A stretch of 21,176 nt of DNA from Flavobacteriales bacterium UBA5933 (GTDB taxonomy: Bacteria > Bacteroidota > Bacteroidia > Flavobacteriales > Weeksellaceae), in contig DJDD01000030.1 of NCBI GenBank assembly GCA_002430925.1, positions 1 to 21,176 of the forward strand, in the 5' to 3' direction. Shown piece by piece: positions 7,990-15,557 of the stretch. Every line of letters starts with the position of its first letter. The stretch's first letter is position 1. Position numbers and translations under genes: made by a program. The notes below the pieces were generated by a model. It saw nothing but the letters and a program-made list of their open reading frames with translations. It was not told the origin of the DNA and searched no databases.

Positions 7990-8029
7990 AGATTATCTTT
8001 ATTGATGAAAAACACATTCTATTAATTTG

Positions 8030-8037
8030 TAACTTTA
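8030..8037 (+). promoter_or_regulatory. possible -7 box before the 71-residue gene
   Basis: TAACTTTA matches seven of eight positions of TAnnTTTG and lies 24 bases before the ATG at 8062. A TTG at 8002-8004 is 25 bases further upstream, slightly too far for an ideal -33 element. It would be divergent from the SUI1 promoter. Confidence 0.35.
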
Positions 8038-8061
8038 CATCATCAATTTGTTATAAATAAT

Positions 8062-8277
8062 ATGAGCAAAAAAGAAATTTCTAAAGAAGTTAATTATAAA
8101 GGTTATAATAAAATATTTACAGTAGAAATCGAACAATTACCACCATTTAATGAAAAAACAATGGATAAAATAAAATACGAAGAAACTGAAAAAGCTTTAA
8201 TTTTAATGGCAGAAGAAAAATTAGAAAATCAAAAGTTTGAGTGGATATTTACGATTGAACAAGATTTACAAAAATAA
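8062..8277 (+). CDS. small protein of unknown function
   Basis: I do not recognise this 71-residue protein. It is highly charged (many Lys and Glu), has no signal peptide, membrane span or cysteine, and could form an alpha/beta fold: a strand around YNKIFTVEIEQL, a helix around DKIKYEETEKALILMAEEKL and a terminal strand EWIFTIEQDL. It begins ATGAGCAAAAAAG, a common kind of start in this genome, has a plausible -7 box upstream, and uses the same AT-rich codons as its neighbours, so I judge it a real gene. It is divergent from the SUI1-type gene and lies 46 bases before a YkvA-family gene on the same strand. Neither neighbour explains its function. Confidence 0.65.
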   Translation: MSKKEISKEVNYKGYNKIFTVEIEQLPPFNEKTMDKIKYEETEKALILMAEEKLENQKFEWIFTIEQDLQK

Positions 8278-8323
8278 ACCAACAATACATTGGCATACAT
8301 TTTGACTAATCTATTAATAATAA

Positions 8324-8662
8324 ATGTATTTACTAATGAAAAAGACAAGATTATTAAAAGTCATCGGAGCTGCAGGTATAAAAGCACAAAAAGACAAATC
8401 TTTTTTTGAAAAGGTAAAAACTTTTTTTGCTTTATTAAATGATTATAGAAAGGGCCTATATAAGCCTAAAGTAAAAAATTTAGCTATTGCTTTTTTTGTT
8501 TTAGCTTATTTAATATCTCCTTTAGATATTATTCCAGAAGCAATTTTTGGACCGTTTGGTTTAATTGATGATTTCGGAATTTTTATGATCGGAATGAAAT
8601 TTTTAAATAAAGAGATTGTAAGATATAGTTCTTGGAAAATGACAGAACTACAGTCTATTTAA
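8324..8662 (+). CDS. YkvA family (DUF1232) membrane protein
   Basis: The protein (112 residues from 8324, or 108 if the second ATG at 8336 is used) belongs to the DUF1232/YkvA family of small, probably inner-membrane proteins of unknown role. The diagnostic segment is YLISPLDIIPEAIF followed by GPFGLIDDFGIF, matching the family pattern of Y-x-x-SP-x-D-x-IP and an L/I-DD motif. Hydrophobic stretches at about 50-65 and 75-90 suggest a hairpin membrane anchor, and the N-terminal 45 residues are basic and helical. The MKKTRLLK start at 8336 looks more natural than MYLLMKK, but neither has a ribosome binding site to decide. A good terminator follows. Confidence 0.8.
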   Translation: MYLLMKKTRLLKVIGAAGIKAQKDKSFFEKVKTFFALLNDYRKGLYKPKVKNLAIAFFVLAYLISPLDIIPEAIFGPFGLIDDFGIFMIGMKFLNKEIVRYSSWKMTELQSI

Positions 8663-8700
8663 AAATATATTGAAACAAGTTAATTAATTTATAATTTTAT

Positions 8701-8740
8701 CAACCATTCTATTTTGAACAGAATGGTTGTTTTGTATTTT
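8701..8740 (+). terminator. hairpin terminator after the YkvA-family gene
   Basis: A perfect 10-bp stem (CAACCATTCT 8701-8710, AGAATGGTTG 8720-8729) with a 9-base loop is followed by TTTTGTATTTT. It lies 38 bases beyond the DUF1232 stop. Confidence 0.85.
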
Positions 8741-8767
8741 AATCTTAAATATTAAGTTAATAATCAT

Positions 8768-8775
8768 TAAATTTG
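8768..8775 (+). promoter_or_regulatory. -7 promoter box before the MaoC-family gene
   Basis: TAAATTTG is an exact TAnnTTTG match located 33 bases before the ATG at 8809 and just after a terminator, as expected for an independent transcript. No -33 TTG is seen at normal spacing. Confidence 0.5.
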
Positions 8776-8808
8776 CATACAATTAATTTATAAATTAAAT
8801 AATCTACA

Positions 8809-9267
8809 ATGTTAATTATTAACAGTTACGACGAATACAAAACCTACGAAGGAAAAGAACTTGGTGTGTCTGAATGGCATAAAATAGATCAAAATCAAAT
8901 TAATCTTTTTGCTGACGCGACTTTAGACCATCAATGGATACATACTGATCCTGTGAAGGCTGAAAATGAAGGTCCATTTAAAAAAACTATTGCACATGGT
9001 TATTTAACACTATCATTAATTCCTTACTTATGGGGAGAGATTATAGAAGTTCGTAACGTTAAAATGTTAATCAATTACGGGATTGAAAGCTTAAAATTTG
9101 GGCAAGCTGTTACGGTTGATAGTGAAGTTCGATTAAAAACTAAGTTAAAATCAATCAATGATTTAAGAGGAACAATTAAAACTGTAATAGAAGTGACATT
9201 GGAGATAAAAGACAGTAAAAAGCCTGCTTTTAAAGGTGATGCTGTATTTTTATACCACTTTAATTAA
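8809..9267 (+). CDS. MaoC-family (R)-enoyl-CoA hydratase-like protein
   Basis: This 152-residue single hot-dog protein belongs to the MaoC/hydratase-2 family, whose members add water to trans-2-enoyl-CoA to give (R)-3-hydroxyacyl-CoA. The hydratase signature is visible as FADATLDHQWIHTDP: the catalytic pair is probably Asp40 and His45, with the conserved Asp47-Pro48 and a downstream AHGYLTLSLIP segment (62-72) that completes the acyl-CoA pocket. The length fits a stand-alone homodimeric hydratase rather than a fused fatty acid synthase domain. It appears monocistronic, with its own -7 box upstream and a 13-bp-stem terminator downstream, so the context gives no pathway. The substrate is unknown. 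Confidence 0.85.
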   Translation: MLIINSYDEYKTYEGKELGVSEWHKIDQNQINLFADATLDHQWIHTDPVKAENEGPFKKTIAHGYLTLSLIPYLWGEIIEVRNVKMLINYGIESLKFGQAVTVDSEVRLKTKLKSINDLRGTIKTVIEVTLEIKDSKKPAFKGDAVFLYHFN

Positions 9268-9292
9268 AAAAATTATATTCATTATATTTTTT

Positions 9293-9327
9293 AATAGCTT
9301 CTATTGAATAAATAGAAGCTATTCTAT
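9293..9327 (+). terminator. hairpin terminator after the MaoC-family gene
   Basis: A perfect 13-bp stem (AATAGCTTCTATT 9293-9305 and AATAGAAGCTATT 9311-9323) with a 5-base loop lies 25 bases after the stop. The T-run on the plus strand is weak, while on the minus strand the same hairpin is followed by A/T-rich sequence. It probably ends the maoC transcript. Confidence 0.75.
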
Positions 9328-9366
9328 TTAAATAATACACATCATCTTGAAAAAGATTTAGTAAAA

Positions 9367-10287
9367 ATGGAAAATCATAGTCAAATAAAAACACTTATCT
9401 CTGTTGTTGGCCCTACTGCTATTGGAAAAACTAGTTTTGCTATAGAAATTGCAAAATATTATAACAGTGAAATTATTTCATGTGACAGCAGACAGTTTTT
9501 CAAAGAAATGAAAATTGGAACAGCTGTTCCATCTGTTGAAGAATTGAATGAAGTTAAACATCATTTTATACAAAATAAATCTATTGATGAAAAATATTCC
9601 GTTGGTGATTTTGAACGTGAAGGTTTAAATTTTATTAAAGATTTTTTTATTAAAAATGATATTTGTATAATGGTGGGCGGATCTGGTTTGTATGAAAAAG
9701 CAATAACAGTTGGATTTGATGATTTTCCTGATGTTGATCCTAAAATTAGAGAACAATTAAATAATGAATTAGAAGAATTTGGAATTGAGAAATTACAAGA
9801 AGAATTAAAAGAAGTTGATCCTAATTATTTTAATGAAGTTGATATTTACAATAAACAACGAGTAATTCGTGCTTTGGAAATATACCGAGGTTCTGGCTCT
9901 CCCTTCTCTATATTCAGAAATAACAATTTAAACAAACGTACATTTAACATAATTAAGATTGGTTTAGAATTACCAAGAGAAGAAATGTATGATAGAATCA
10001 ACCAACGTGTTGATATAATGATAAATGAAGGATTAATTGAGGAAGCAAAAAGTTTATTTCATTTAAAAGAGTTAAATGCATTACAAACTGTAGGATATAG
10101 AGAGTTATTTGATTTTTTTGAAGAAAAAATAAGCTTAGACTTTGCTATAGAAGAAATTAAGAAAAATACTCGTCGTTTTGCAAAAAGACAAATGACTTGG
10201 TTCAAAAAAGATGAAACTGTAACTTGGTTTTCTCCAAAAGATGAACAACCAATTATAGAATTTATAAATTCTAAACTAAACGCATAA
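9367..10287 (+). CDS. miaA: tRNA dimethylallyltransferase
   Basis: MiaA transfers a dimethylallyl group to A37 of tRNAs reading codons that start with U, the first step of ms2i6A formation. The 306-residue protein has the P-loop GPTAIGKT at 15-22, the DSRQ motif at 40-43 whose Asp is the likely general base, IGTAVPS after it, the MVGGSGLYEKA segment near 98-108, and the C-terminal RRFAKRQMTWFKKDE motif that closes the tRNA-binding core. The ATG at 9367 leaves a usual short N-terminus before the P-loop. The exonuclease gene starts two bases after its stop region, so the two are likely co-transcribed. No convincing promoter box was seen between the upstream terminator and this gene. Confidence 0.96.
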   Translation: MENHSQIKTLISVVGPTAIGKTSFAIEIAKYYNSEIISCDSRQFFKEMKIGTAVPSVEELNEVKHHFIQNKSIDEKYSVGDFEREGLNFIKDFFIKNDICIMVGGSGLYEKAITVGFDDFPDVDPKIREQLNNELEEFGIEKLQEELKEVDPNYFNEVDIYNKQRVIRALEIYRGSGSPFSIFRNNNLNKRTFNIIKIGLELPREEMYDRINQRVDIMINEGLIEEAKSLFHLKELNALQTVGYRELFDFFEEKISLDFAIEEIKKNTRRFAKRQMTWFKKDETVTWFSPKDEQPIIEFINSKLNA

Positions 10288-10289
10288 TA

Positions 10290-10781
10290 ATGAAAAATTT
10301 TGTTGCAATAGATTTTGAAACGGCAACTAATTACCGAAACTCAGCTTGTGCTGTTGGAATTGTAACAGTTACTGATAATATTATTACTGATGAATTTTAT
10401 ACATTAATACAACCTCCACACAATGTATATAGTTATCATAATATAAATGTACATGGTATTCGACCTGAAGATACCATAAATGCTCCTACTTTTGATGAAG
10501 TTTTTTTTGAAATAAAAAGAAGGTTACAGAACCAAATTGTTGTTGCACATAATGAAAGTTTTGATCGATCTGTTCTTCGTAAGACAATGGAATTTTATGA
10601 TTTGAATTATTCTCTATTAAATTTAGCAGAAAAATGGGAATGTACTTATAGGATTTATAAAATGAAAGGAATTGTACCAACAAAATTATCAGATTGTGCA
10701 AGAAGATTTAATTTGGAATTAAATCATCATGAAGCTTTATCGGATGCGAGAGTTTGTGCTCAGTTATTTTCTTTTTTATAA
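10290..10781 (+). CDS. DEDDh-type 3'-5' exonuclease
   Basis: This 163-residue stand-alone exonuclease has the DnaQ/RNase T fold. All five metal and catalytic residues are visible: Asp8 and Glu10 in AIDFETA (ExoI), Asp92 in AHNESFDRSVL (ExoII), and His147 and Asp152 in HHEALSDARVC (ExoIII, DEDDh type). Such proteins act on single-stranded ends as proofreading or repair exonucleases; without a polymerase or BRCT domain the substrate cannot be told, and DNA is more likely than RNA by similarity to the DNA polymerase III epsilon family. It starts two bases after the miaA stop. Downstream lie a repeat element and a bidirectional terminator rather than an immediate hairpin. Confidence 0.88.
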   Translation: MKNFVAIDFETATNYRNSACAVGIVTVTDNIITDEFYTLIQPPHNVYSYHNINVHGIRPEDTINAPTFDEVFFEIKRRLQNQIVVAHNESFDRSVLRKTMEFYDLNYSLLNLAEKWECTYRIYKMKGIVPTKLSDCARRFNLELNHHEALSDARVCAQLFSFL

Positions 10782-10798
10782 TTTATATAATTTAATAT

Positions 10799-10904
10799 GC
10801 GTTAAGGATTGACGTGAAAATCCTTTTCTAATTGGCTGCATTTGATATTAACTTAGTCACCAATTAGAAAAGATTGCAACAAAAAGCCTGCCCGAAGGGA
10901 ACGC
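10799..10904 (+). repeat. 106-bp intergenic hairpin repeat, copy 1
   Basis: The element is bounded by GCGTT (10799-10803) and AACGC (10900-10904), which are inverted copies of each other. Inside are a perfect 13-bp stem (CTTTTCTAATTGG 10823-10835, CCAATTAGAAAAG 10860-10872) around a 24-base loop that ends ACTTAGTCA, and a tail AGCCTGCCCGAAGGGA (10885-10900). The same order of parts recurs at 21070 to the window end in the same orientation: arm CTTTTTAG, loop end ACTAAGTCA, tail AGCGTGACCGTAGGGA at nearly the same spacing. From memory, similar sequences lie between genes in other flavobacterial genomes. It encodes no protein. It could be a REP- or MITE-like element. Confidence 0.7.
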
Positions 10905-10914
10905 CAAAAAATAA

Positions 10915-10956
10915 AAAACAGCAACTAGAAACTTAATTCTTGTTGCTGTTTTGGTA
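10915..10956. terminator. bidirectional terminator between the exonuclease gene and the efflux operon
   Basis: An 11-bp stem (AAAACAGCAAC 10915-10925 with GTTGCTGTTTT 10942-10952) continues past one T/T mismatch into a further 4-bp stem. A-rich sequence to the left and T-rich sequence to the right make it plausible on both strands. It ends the minus-strand tolC-type gene and catches plus-strand transcripts. Confidence 0.85.
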
Positions 10957-10980
10957 TTATTTAATTTGTGTAATTAAACA

Positions 10981-12387
10981 TTATTGCCATCCTCCTCCAA
11001 CGGCACGATATAATTCTACCATTGAATTTAGAGATGCAAGTTTTGCATTTACAATACTAAGCTCTGCATTTAGTCCATTATCTCTAGCTGTAATAACATC
11101 TAAATAATTGACCATACCATAATTTAACAATTCTTCTGAATTTTTGATTGCATTTTCATATGATGTAAACTCTTTTTGTTTTAACTCTGCTTTTTTTACT
11201 GCTGCATCATAATTATACAACGCATCAGAAACTTCTTTACTTGCTGTTAATATTTTACTTTTGTAATTTATTAATGCTATTTCTTGATTAGCTAAAGCTA
11301 CTTCTTTTTGAGTTTTCAACTTACGTTGTTGCAAAATTGGCTGAGTAAGACCGGCTATTACTGATGAAAAAACTGATTGTGCATCAAATAATTTTTCTAT
11401 ATGAATACCCTGTATACCTGAATTTGCAGTGATTGTAAGAGACGGATAAAAGTTTGCATTTGCTATATTAACACTTTCGAAAGAATTAATTAATCCAAAT
11501 TCTGCTGCTTTTACGTCGGGTCTATTCTCTAACAATTCAGCAGGAACTCCTACTGATAATTGAGCATTTATTACTTGAGATTCTAAGTTTGATCTATCTA
11601 TTTTCTCAGGATTTGATCCTAATAAAACACTTAAAATATTCTCATTTAATTTAATACTATTTTCTACATCAACCAATTGAGATTTTACATTGTAAAGTTG
11701 TGCATCAGTTTGATTAACTGCAACCTCTGTTACCGTACCTGCTTCTTTTAATGCCTTTGTTGTTTCTAAACTTTGTTCTCTATTGATAAGAGTTTGGTCT
11801 AAAATTTTCTTCTGTTCATCTAAAGCTAATAATGTATAATATGAATTTGCAATAGAAGCAACTATTTGAGATTTTACTGCTTTGTGAGCTTCTATGGTTT
11901 GTAAATATGTTGCAGCAACACCACGTTGATTACTTCTTATTTTTCCCCAAATATCAGCCTCCCAGCTCAAACTTCCTGAAAGTTCATATTGGCTTAAATA
12001 CTGTTTTCCTAAAACAGCACCAAATTGTGTATTGGCTGAAGTTACAGTATTTGTATATTTTGGACCAATAGAAATAGTCGGTAAATATCCTGCTTTTCCT
12101 TGTTTTGCATACGCCTCAGCCACTGCAACATTCTGCAGGGCTGTACGTATATCTAAATTATTTTGTAAACCTTGATTAATCAAAGCTTGTAATTGTGAGT
12201 CTGTAAAAATTTCTTTCCAAGATACTTTGGCTACACTTACGCTATCTTTAGAAATAACATCTGTTCTGAAGTTAGCCTCATTTACAACAGCATCTGGACG
12301 TTTGTAGTCTTTTGCTACAAAACATGATTGAACTGCGAACAATCCAGCTGCGATTAAAGTAATATTTAATATTCTATACTTTTTCAT
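10981..12387 (-). CDS. TolC/OprM-type outer-membrane efflux lipoprotein
   Basis: This is the outer-membrane channel of the tripartite efflux pump encoded with it. The 468-residue protein has a lipoprotein signal peptide with the modified cysteine at residue 22 (FAVQSC), typical of the NodT/OprM branch rather than E. coli TolC. Two repeated outer-membrane-factor domains follow, recognisable by SWKEIFTDSQLQALINQGLQ (start of the first helical unit), the WEADIWGKIRSNQRG segment (L-S-W-E-x-D-x-W-G-K-x-R signature), ENRPDVKAAE (second unit) and the end motif VELYRAVGGGWQ. The start codon lies two bases after the stop of the RND pump gene, so it is the last gene of the operon; a bidirectional terminator follows. 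Confidence 0.93.
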   Translation of the reverse strand: MKKYRILNITLIAAGLFAVQSCFVAKDYKRPDAVVNEANFRTDVISKDSVSVAKVSWKEIFTDSQLQALINQGLQNNLDIRTALQNVAVAEAYAKQGKAGYLPTISIGPKYTNTVTSANTQFGAVLGKQYLSQYELSGSLSWEADIWGKIRSNQRGVAATYLQTIEAHKAVKSQIVASIANSYYTLLALDEQKKILDQTLINREQSLETTKALKEAGTVTEVAVNQTDAQLYNVKSQLVDVENSIKLNENILSVLLGSNPEKIDRSNLESQVINAQLSVGVPAELLENRPDVKAAEFGLINSFESVNIANANFYPSLTITANSGIQGIHIEKLFDAQSVFSSVIAGLTQPILQQRKLKTQKEVALANQEIALINYKSKILTASKEVSDALYNYDAAVKKAELKQKEFTSYENAIKNSEELLNYGMVNYLDVITARDNGLNAELSIVNAKLASLNSMVELYRAVGGGWQ

Positions 12388-12389
12388 AA

Positions 12390-15300
12390 TTAGATTGAAT
12401 TATTATGTTCAATTTCTTCTTGTGGACGATCAAATTTCATTGGTTTAATTTTCTCCTGAAGCGTTTGGAAAACAACAAATAAAACTGGTATTACAAATAA
12501 TCCTAAAATTGTACCTATTAAAAGACCAAAAGCTGCTCCTGTTCCTACTGATCGGTTACCTGCTGAAGAAACACCTTGCGCAACTACTAATGGCATTAAT
12601 CCTAAAATAAATGCAAAAGAGGTCATTAAAATGGGACGTAAACGTGCCTTAGCTCCATCTATAGCTGCTTGTACAATTGTCATTCCATGAGAACGTCTTT
12701 GTAAAGCGAACTCAACAATCAAAATAGCATTCTTAGCTAATAAACCTACTAACATGATTAAAGCTATTTGGAAGTAAATATTATTTTCTAATCCTGCTAA
12801 CCATTGAGATAAATAAGCCCCCATAATACCACAAGGTACAGATAATAGTACTGCTAAAGGTAAAATATAAGACTCATATTGTCCTGATAATATAAAGTAA
12901 ACAAAAACAATACATAATGCAAAAATTAATATTGTTTGAGACCCTGAATTTACCTCTTCTCTGGTAAGACCTGTAAAATCTGTTCCATTATTTACTGATA
13001 AATTTTCTTTATTTACTTCACTAATCGCGTTAATAGCATCTCCTGTTGAGTAACCAGGATTTACTGCTCCAGTAATACTTGTACTTGTAAATAGATTAAA
13101 ACGATTAATTGTATTAGGACCATAAACTCTTTTTAATGAGACAAACTGAGAAACTGGTGTCATAGAACCATTAGAAGTTTTAATATACATATCATTAAGA
13201 CTAGTCTCGTTGATACGATCTTCAGGTAAAGACTGAATATAAACACGATATTGTTTACCAAATCTTGTAAAGTCAGCAGTATATAATCCTCCTATATATC
13301 CTTGTAAAGTTGAAAAAATAGAACTAACACTAACACCTGATTGTTTTGCTCTTACTACATTAACATCAAGTTCATATTGAGGATAATTTGTATTTAAAGA
13401 TGATTGAGCATACTGAATTTCTGGTCTTTTAGTCAAAGCAGCAACATATTCATTTGCAACTTTATTAAAATCATTGATCTCTCCTCCTGTTTTATCCATC
13501 AACTTCAATTCAAAACCTGATGACATACCAAAACCAGGAATTGCTGGTTGTTGGAAGAATATGATATTAGCATCATGAATTTGAGACGCAACACCAAATA
13601 ATTTACCTATAATTGTTTGCACTGATAAATCTGGAGTTGTACGTTCTTCGAAAGGTTTCAATTTCATGAACATCATTCCATAATTAGAACCTGCACCGTT
13701 AATAATAGAGTTACCAGAAATAATAGTTGCTTTATCAATTCCTGGAATATCTTTAATTTTCTGTTGAAATTCTCTTTCAACTTCATAAACACGGTCCATA
13801 GAAGCACCAGCAGGTAGTTCAACGTTACCAATAATAAATCCATTATCTTCTGTTGGAACAAATCCTGATGGGATTACTTTTGTAACACCATAAATTCCTA
13901 GTGCAGAAGCTATAATTATTAAAAATGATATCCATTTATGCTTTACTAAAAATTTGAATGAATTACCATATTTATGAGTCATTACATTAAAAGCTGTATT
14001 AAATGAATCAAAGAAACGTTGAATAAAATTACGTTTATGTTCTCCTTCTTGATGTGGTTTTAAAAATAAAGCACATAAGGCTGGAGATAATGTTAAGGCA
14101 TTTAATGCAGAAATTAAAATAGAAACAATTAAAGTAATACCAAATTGTTTATAAAAAACTCCTGTTGGACCAGAAATGAATGTTACTGGAATAAATACTG
14201 CACACATTACTAATGTAATAGAAATAATAGCTCCTGAGATTTCATCCATAGCATTTTTAGTCGCATCAACTGGTGCTTCATGATGACTTTCCATCCTAGC
14301 ATGTACAGCTTCTACAACCACAATCGCATCATCCACTACAATACCAATGGCGAGTACTAATGCAAATAATGTTAATAAATTTAAAGAGAAGCCTGCTAAA
14401 TTTAAGAAGAAAAATGTCCCGATAATTGATACTGGTACAGCGATTAAAGGAACCAGTGTAGAACGGAAATCTTGTAAAAAGATATAAACAACAATAAAAA
14501 CTAAAATAAAAGCTTCAATCATTGTATGAATAACTTTTTCTATCGATGCTTCTAAGAAAGTATTTGTGTCCATTAAGATATTATAACTAATACCTTCAGG
14601 AAATTGTTTTGATGCTTTATCTAACTCTACTCTTAAATTTTTAATAATTTCTTGCGCATTAGAACCTGGAGTTTGATAAACTGCAAATACTGCTGATGGA
14701 TCCCCGTTCATTTCTGAGCGGCTAGTATATGTTTGTGCACCAAAATCAACTTCAGCAATATCCTTTAATCTTAATACTTGACCATTATCTAATGATTTTA
14801 TTACAATATTTTTATATTGATTTTCTGTTTTATAACGACCTGAATATGTAATTGTATACTCAAAAGCTTGTCCAGCATTTTGTCCTAATGAACCTGCTGC
14901 TGCTTCTAATGATTCTTGTGATAAAGCTGTTGATACATCTGATGGTTCTAAACCATAACTTGCCATACGACTTGGATTTAACCATATACGCATAGAATAT
15001 GTCATTGATCCAAATACTGTTGCATCACCTACTCCACTCACCCTTTTTAAGGCAGGAATAACATTAATATTCAAATAATTCTGAATATAAGTTTGATCAT
15101 ACTTTGGATTTGTTGAACTAACAGAAGTAAACATTAAGGCAGAAGTCTGTTGTTTTTGAGTTACAACTCCAGACTTTGTTACCTCTGCTGGTAATAATGG
15201 TGTAGCTCTGGCAACACGATTTTGAACGTTTACCTGCGCTATATCTCCATCAACTCCTGGTTTAAAAACAACAGTTGTTGTCGCTGATCCATTGTTAGAT

Positions 15301-15545
15301 GCTGTAGATTGAATATAATCCATTCCTTCAACACCATTTACTTGTTCCTCAATAGGAATTACGACTGACTCCATTACTGTTTTTGCATTTGCTCCAGGAT
15401 AGGAAGCAGTAATCTGAACAGTTGCTGGAGCAATATCAGGATATTGAGTTACTGGAATAATAATTAATCCCAATATACCCAATATTAATATAATAATAGA
15501 AATAACCGTCGATAAAACGGGTCTTTCAATAAACTTTTTTAACAT
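12390..15545 (-). CDS. AcrB-type RND multidrug efflux transporter (HAE1 family)
   Basis: This inner-membrane proton-driven pump of 1051 residues has the standard length of hydrophobe/amphiphile efflux (HAE1) transporters. The layout is canonical: first membrane helix after FIERPVLSTVIS, the PVTQYPDIAP and TASYPGANA porter motifs, then the GIVVDDAIVVVEAV helix whose Asp405-Asp406 match the proton-relay pair D407/D408 of AcrB, and LVGLLAKNAILIVEFA near 930-945 carrying the matching lysine. The two halves are internally homologous with large periplasmic loops. Substrates cannot be read from sequence, though the family exports dyes, detergents and antibiotics. It lies 12 bases after the adaptor gene and two bases before the channel gene. 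A minus-strand frame at 13673-13861 within it is only a shadow. Confidence 0.96.
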   Translation of the reverse strand: MLKKFIERPVLSTVISIIILILGILGLIIIPVTQYPDIAPATVQITASYPGANAKTVMESVVIPIEEQVNGVEGMDYIQSTASNNGSATTTVVFKPGVDGDIAQVNVQNRVARATPLLPAEVTKSGVVTQKQQTSALMFTSVSSTNPKYDQTYIQNYLNINVIPALKRVSGVGDATVFGSMTYSMRIWLNPSRMASYGLEPSDVSTALSQESLEAAAGSLGQNAGQAFEYTITYSGRYKTENQYKNIVIKSLDNGQVLRLKDIAEVDFGAQTYTSRSEMNGDPSAVFAVYQTPGSNAQEIIKNLRVELDKASKQFPEGISYNILMDTNTFLEASIEKVIHTMIEAFILVFIVVYIFLQDFRSTLVPLIAVPVSIIGTFFFLNLAGFSLNLLTLFALVLAIGIVVDDAIVVVEAVHARMESHHEAPVDATKNAMDEISGAIISITLVMCAVFIPVTFISGPTGVFYKQFGITLIVSILISALNALTLSPALCALFLKPHQEGEHKRNFIQRFFDSFNTAFNVMTHKYGNSFKFLVKHKWISFLIIIASALGIYGVTKVIPSGFVPTEDNGFIIGNVELPAGASMDRVYEVEREFQQKIKDIPGIDKATIISGNSIINGAGSNYGMMFMKLKPFEERTTPDLSVQTIIGKLFGVASQIHDANIIFFQQPAIPGFGMSSGFELKLMDKTGGEINDFNKVANEYVAALTKRPEIQYAQSSLNTNYPQYELDVNVVRAKQSGVSVSSIFSTLQGYIGGLYTADFTRFGKQYRVYIQSLPEDRINETSLNDMYIKTSNGSMTPVSQFVSLKRVYGPNTINRFNLFTSTSITGAVNPGYSTGDAINAISEVNKENLSVNNGTDFTGLTREEVNSGSQTILIFALCIVFVYFILSGQYESYILPLAVLLSVPCGIMGAYLSQWLAGLENNIYFQIALIMLVGLLAKNAILIVEFALQRRSHGMTIVQAAIDGAKARLRPILMTSFAFILGLMPLVVAQGVSSAGNRSVGTGAAFGLLIGTILGLFVIPVLFVVFQTLQEKIKPMKFDRPQEEIEHNNSI

Positions 15546-15557
15546 ATCAATAGTTTT

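Noticed and set aside
10486..10701. 71-residue minus-strand frame within the exonuclease gene
   Set aside because: It covers the conserved ExoII and ExoIII coding region and has no homology signal.
13673..13861. 62-residue minus-strand frame inside the RND pump gene
   Set aside because: It is an out-of-frame overlap within the pump coding sequence with low-complexity composition.
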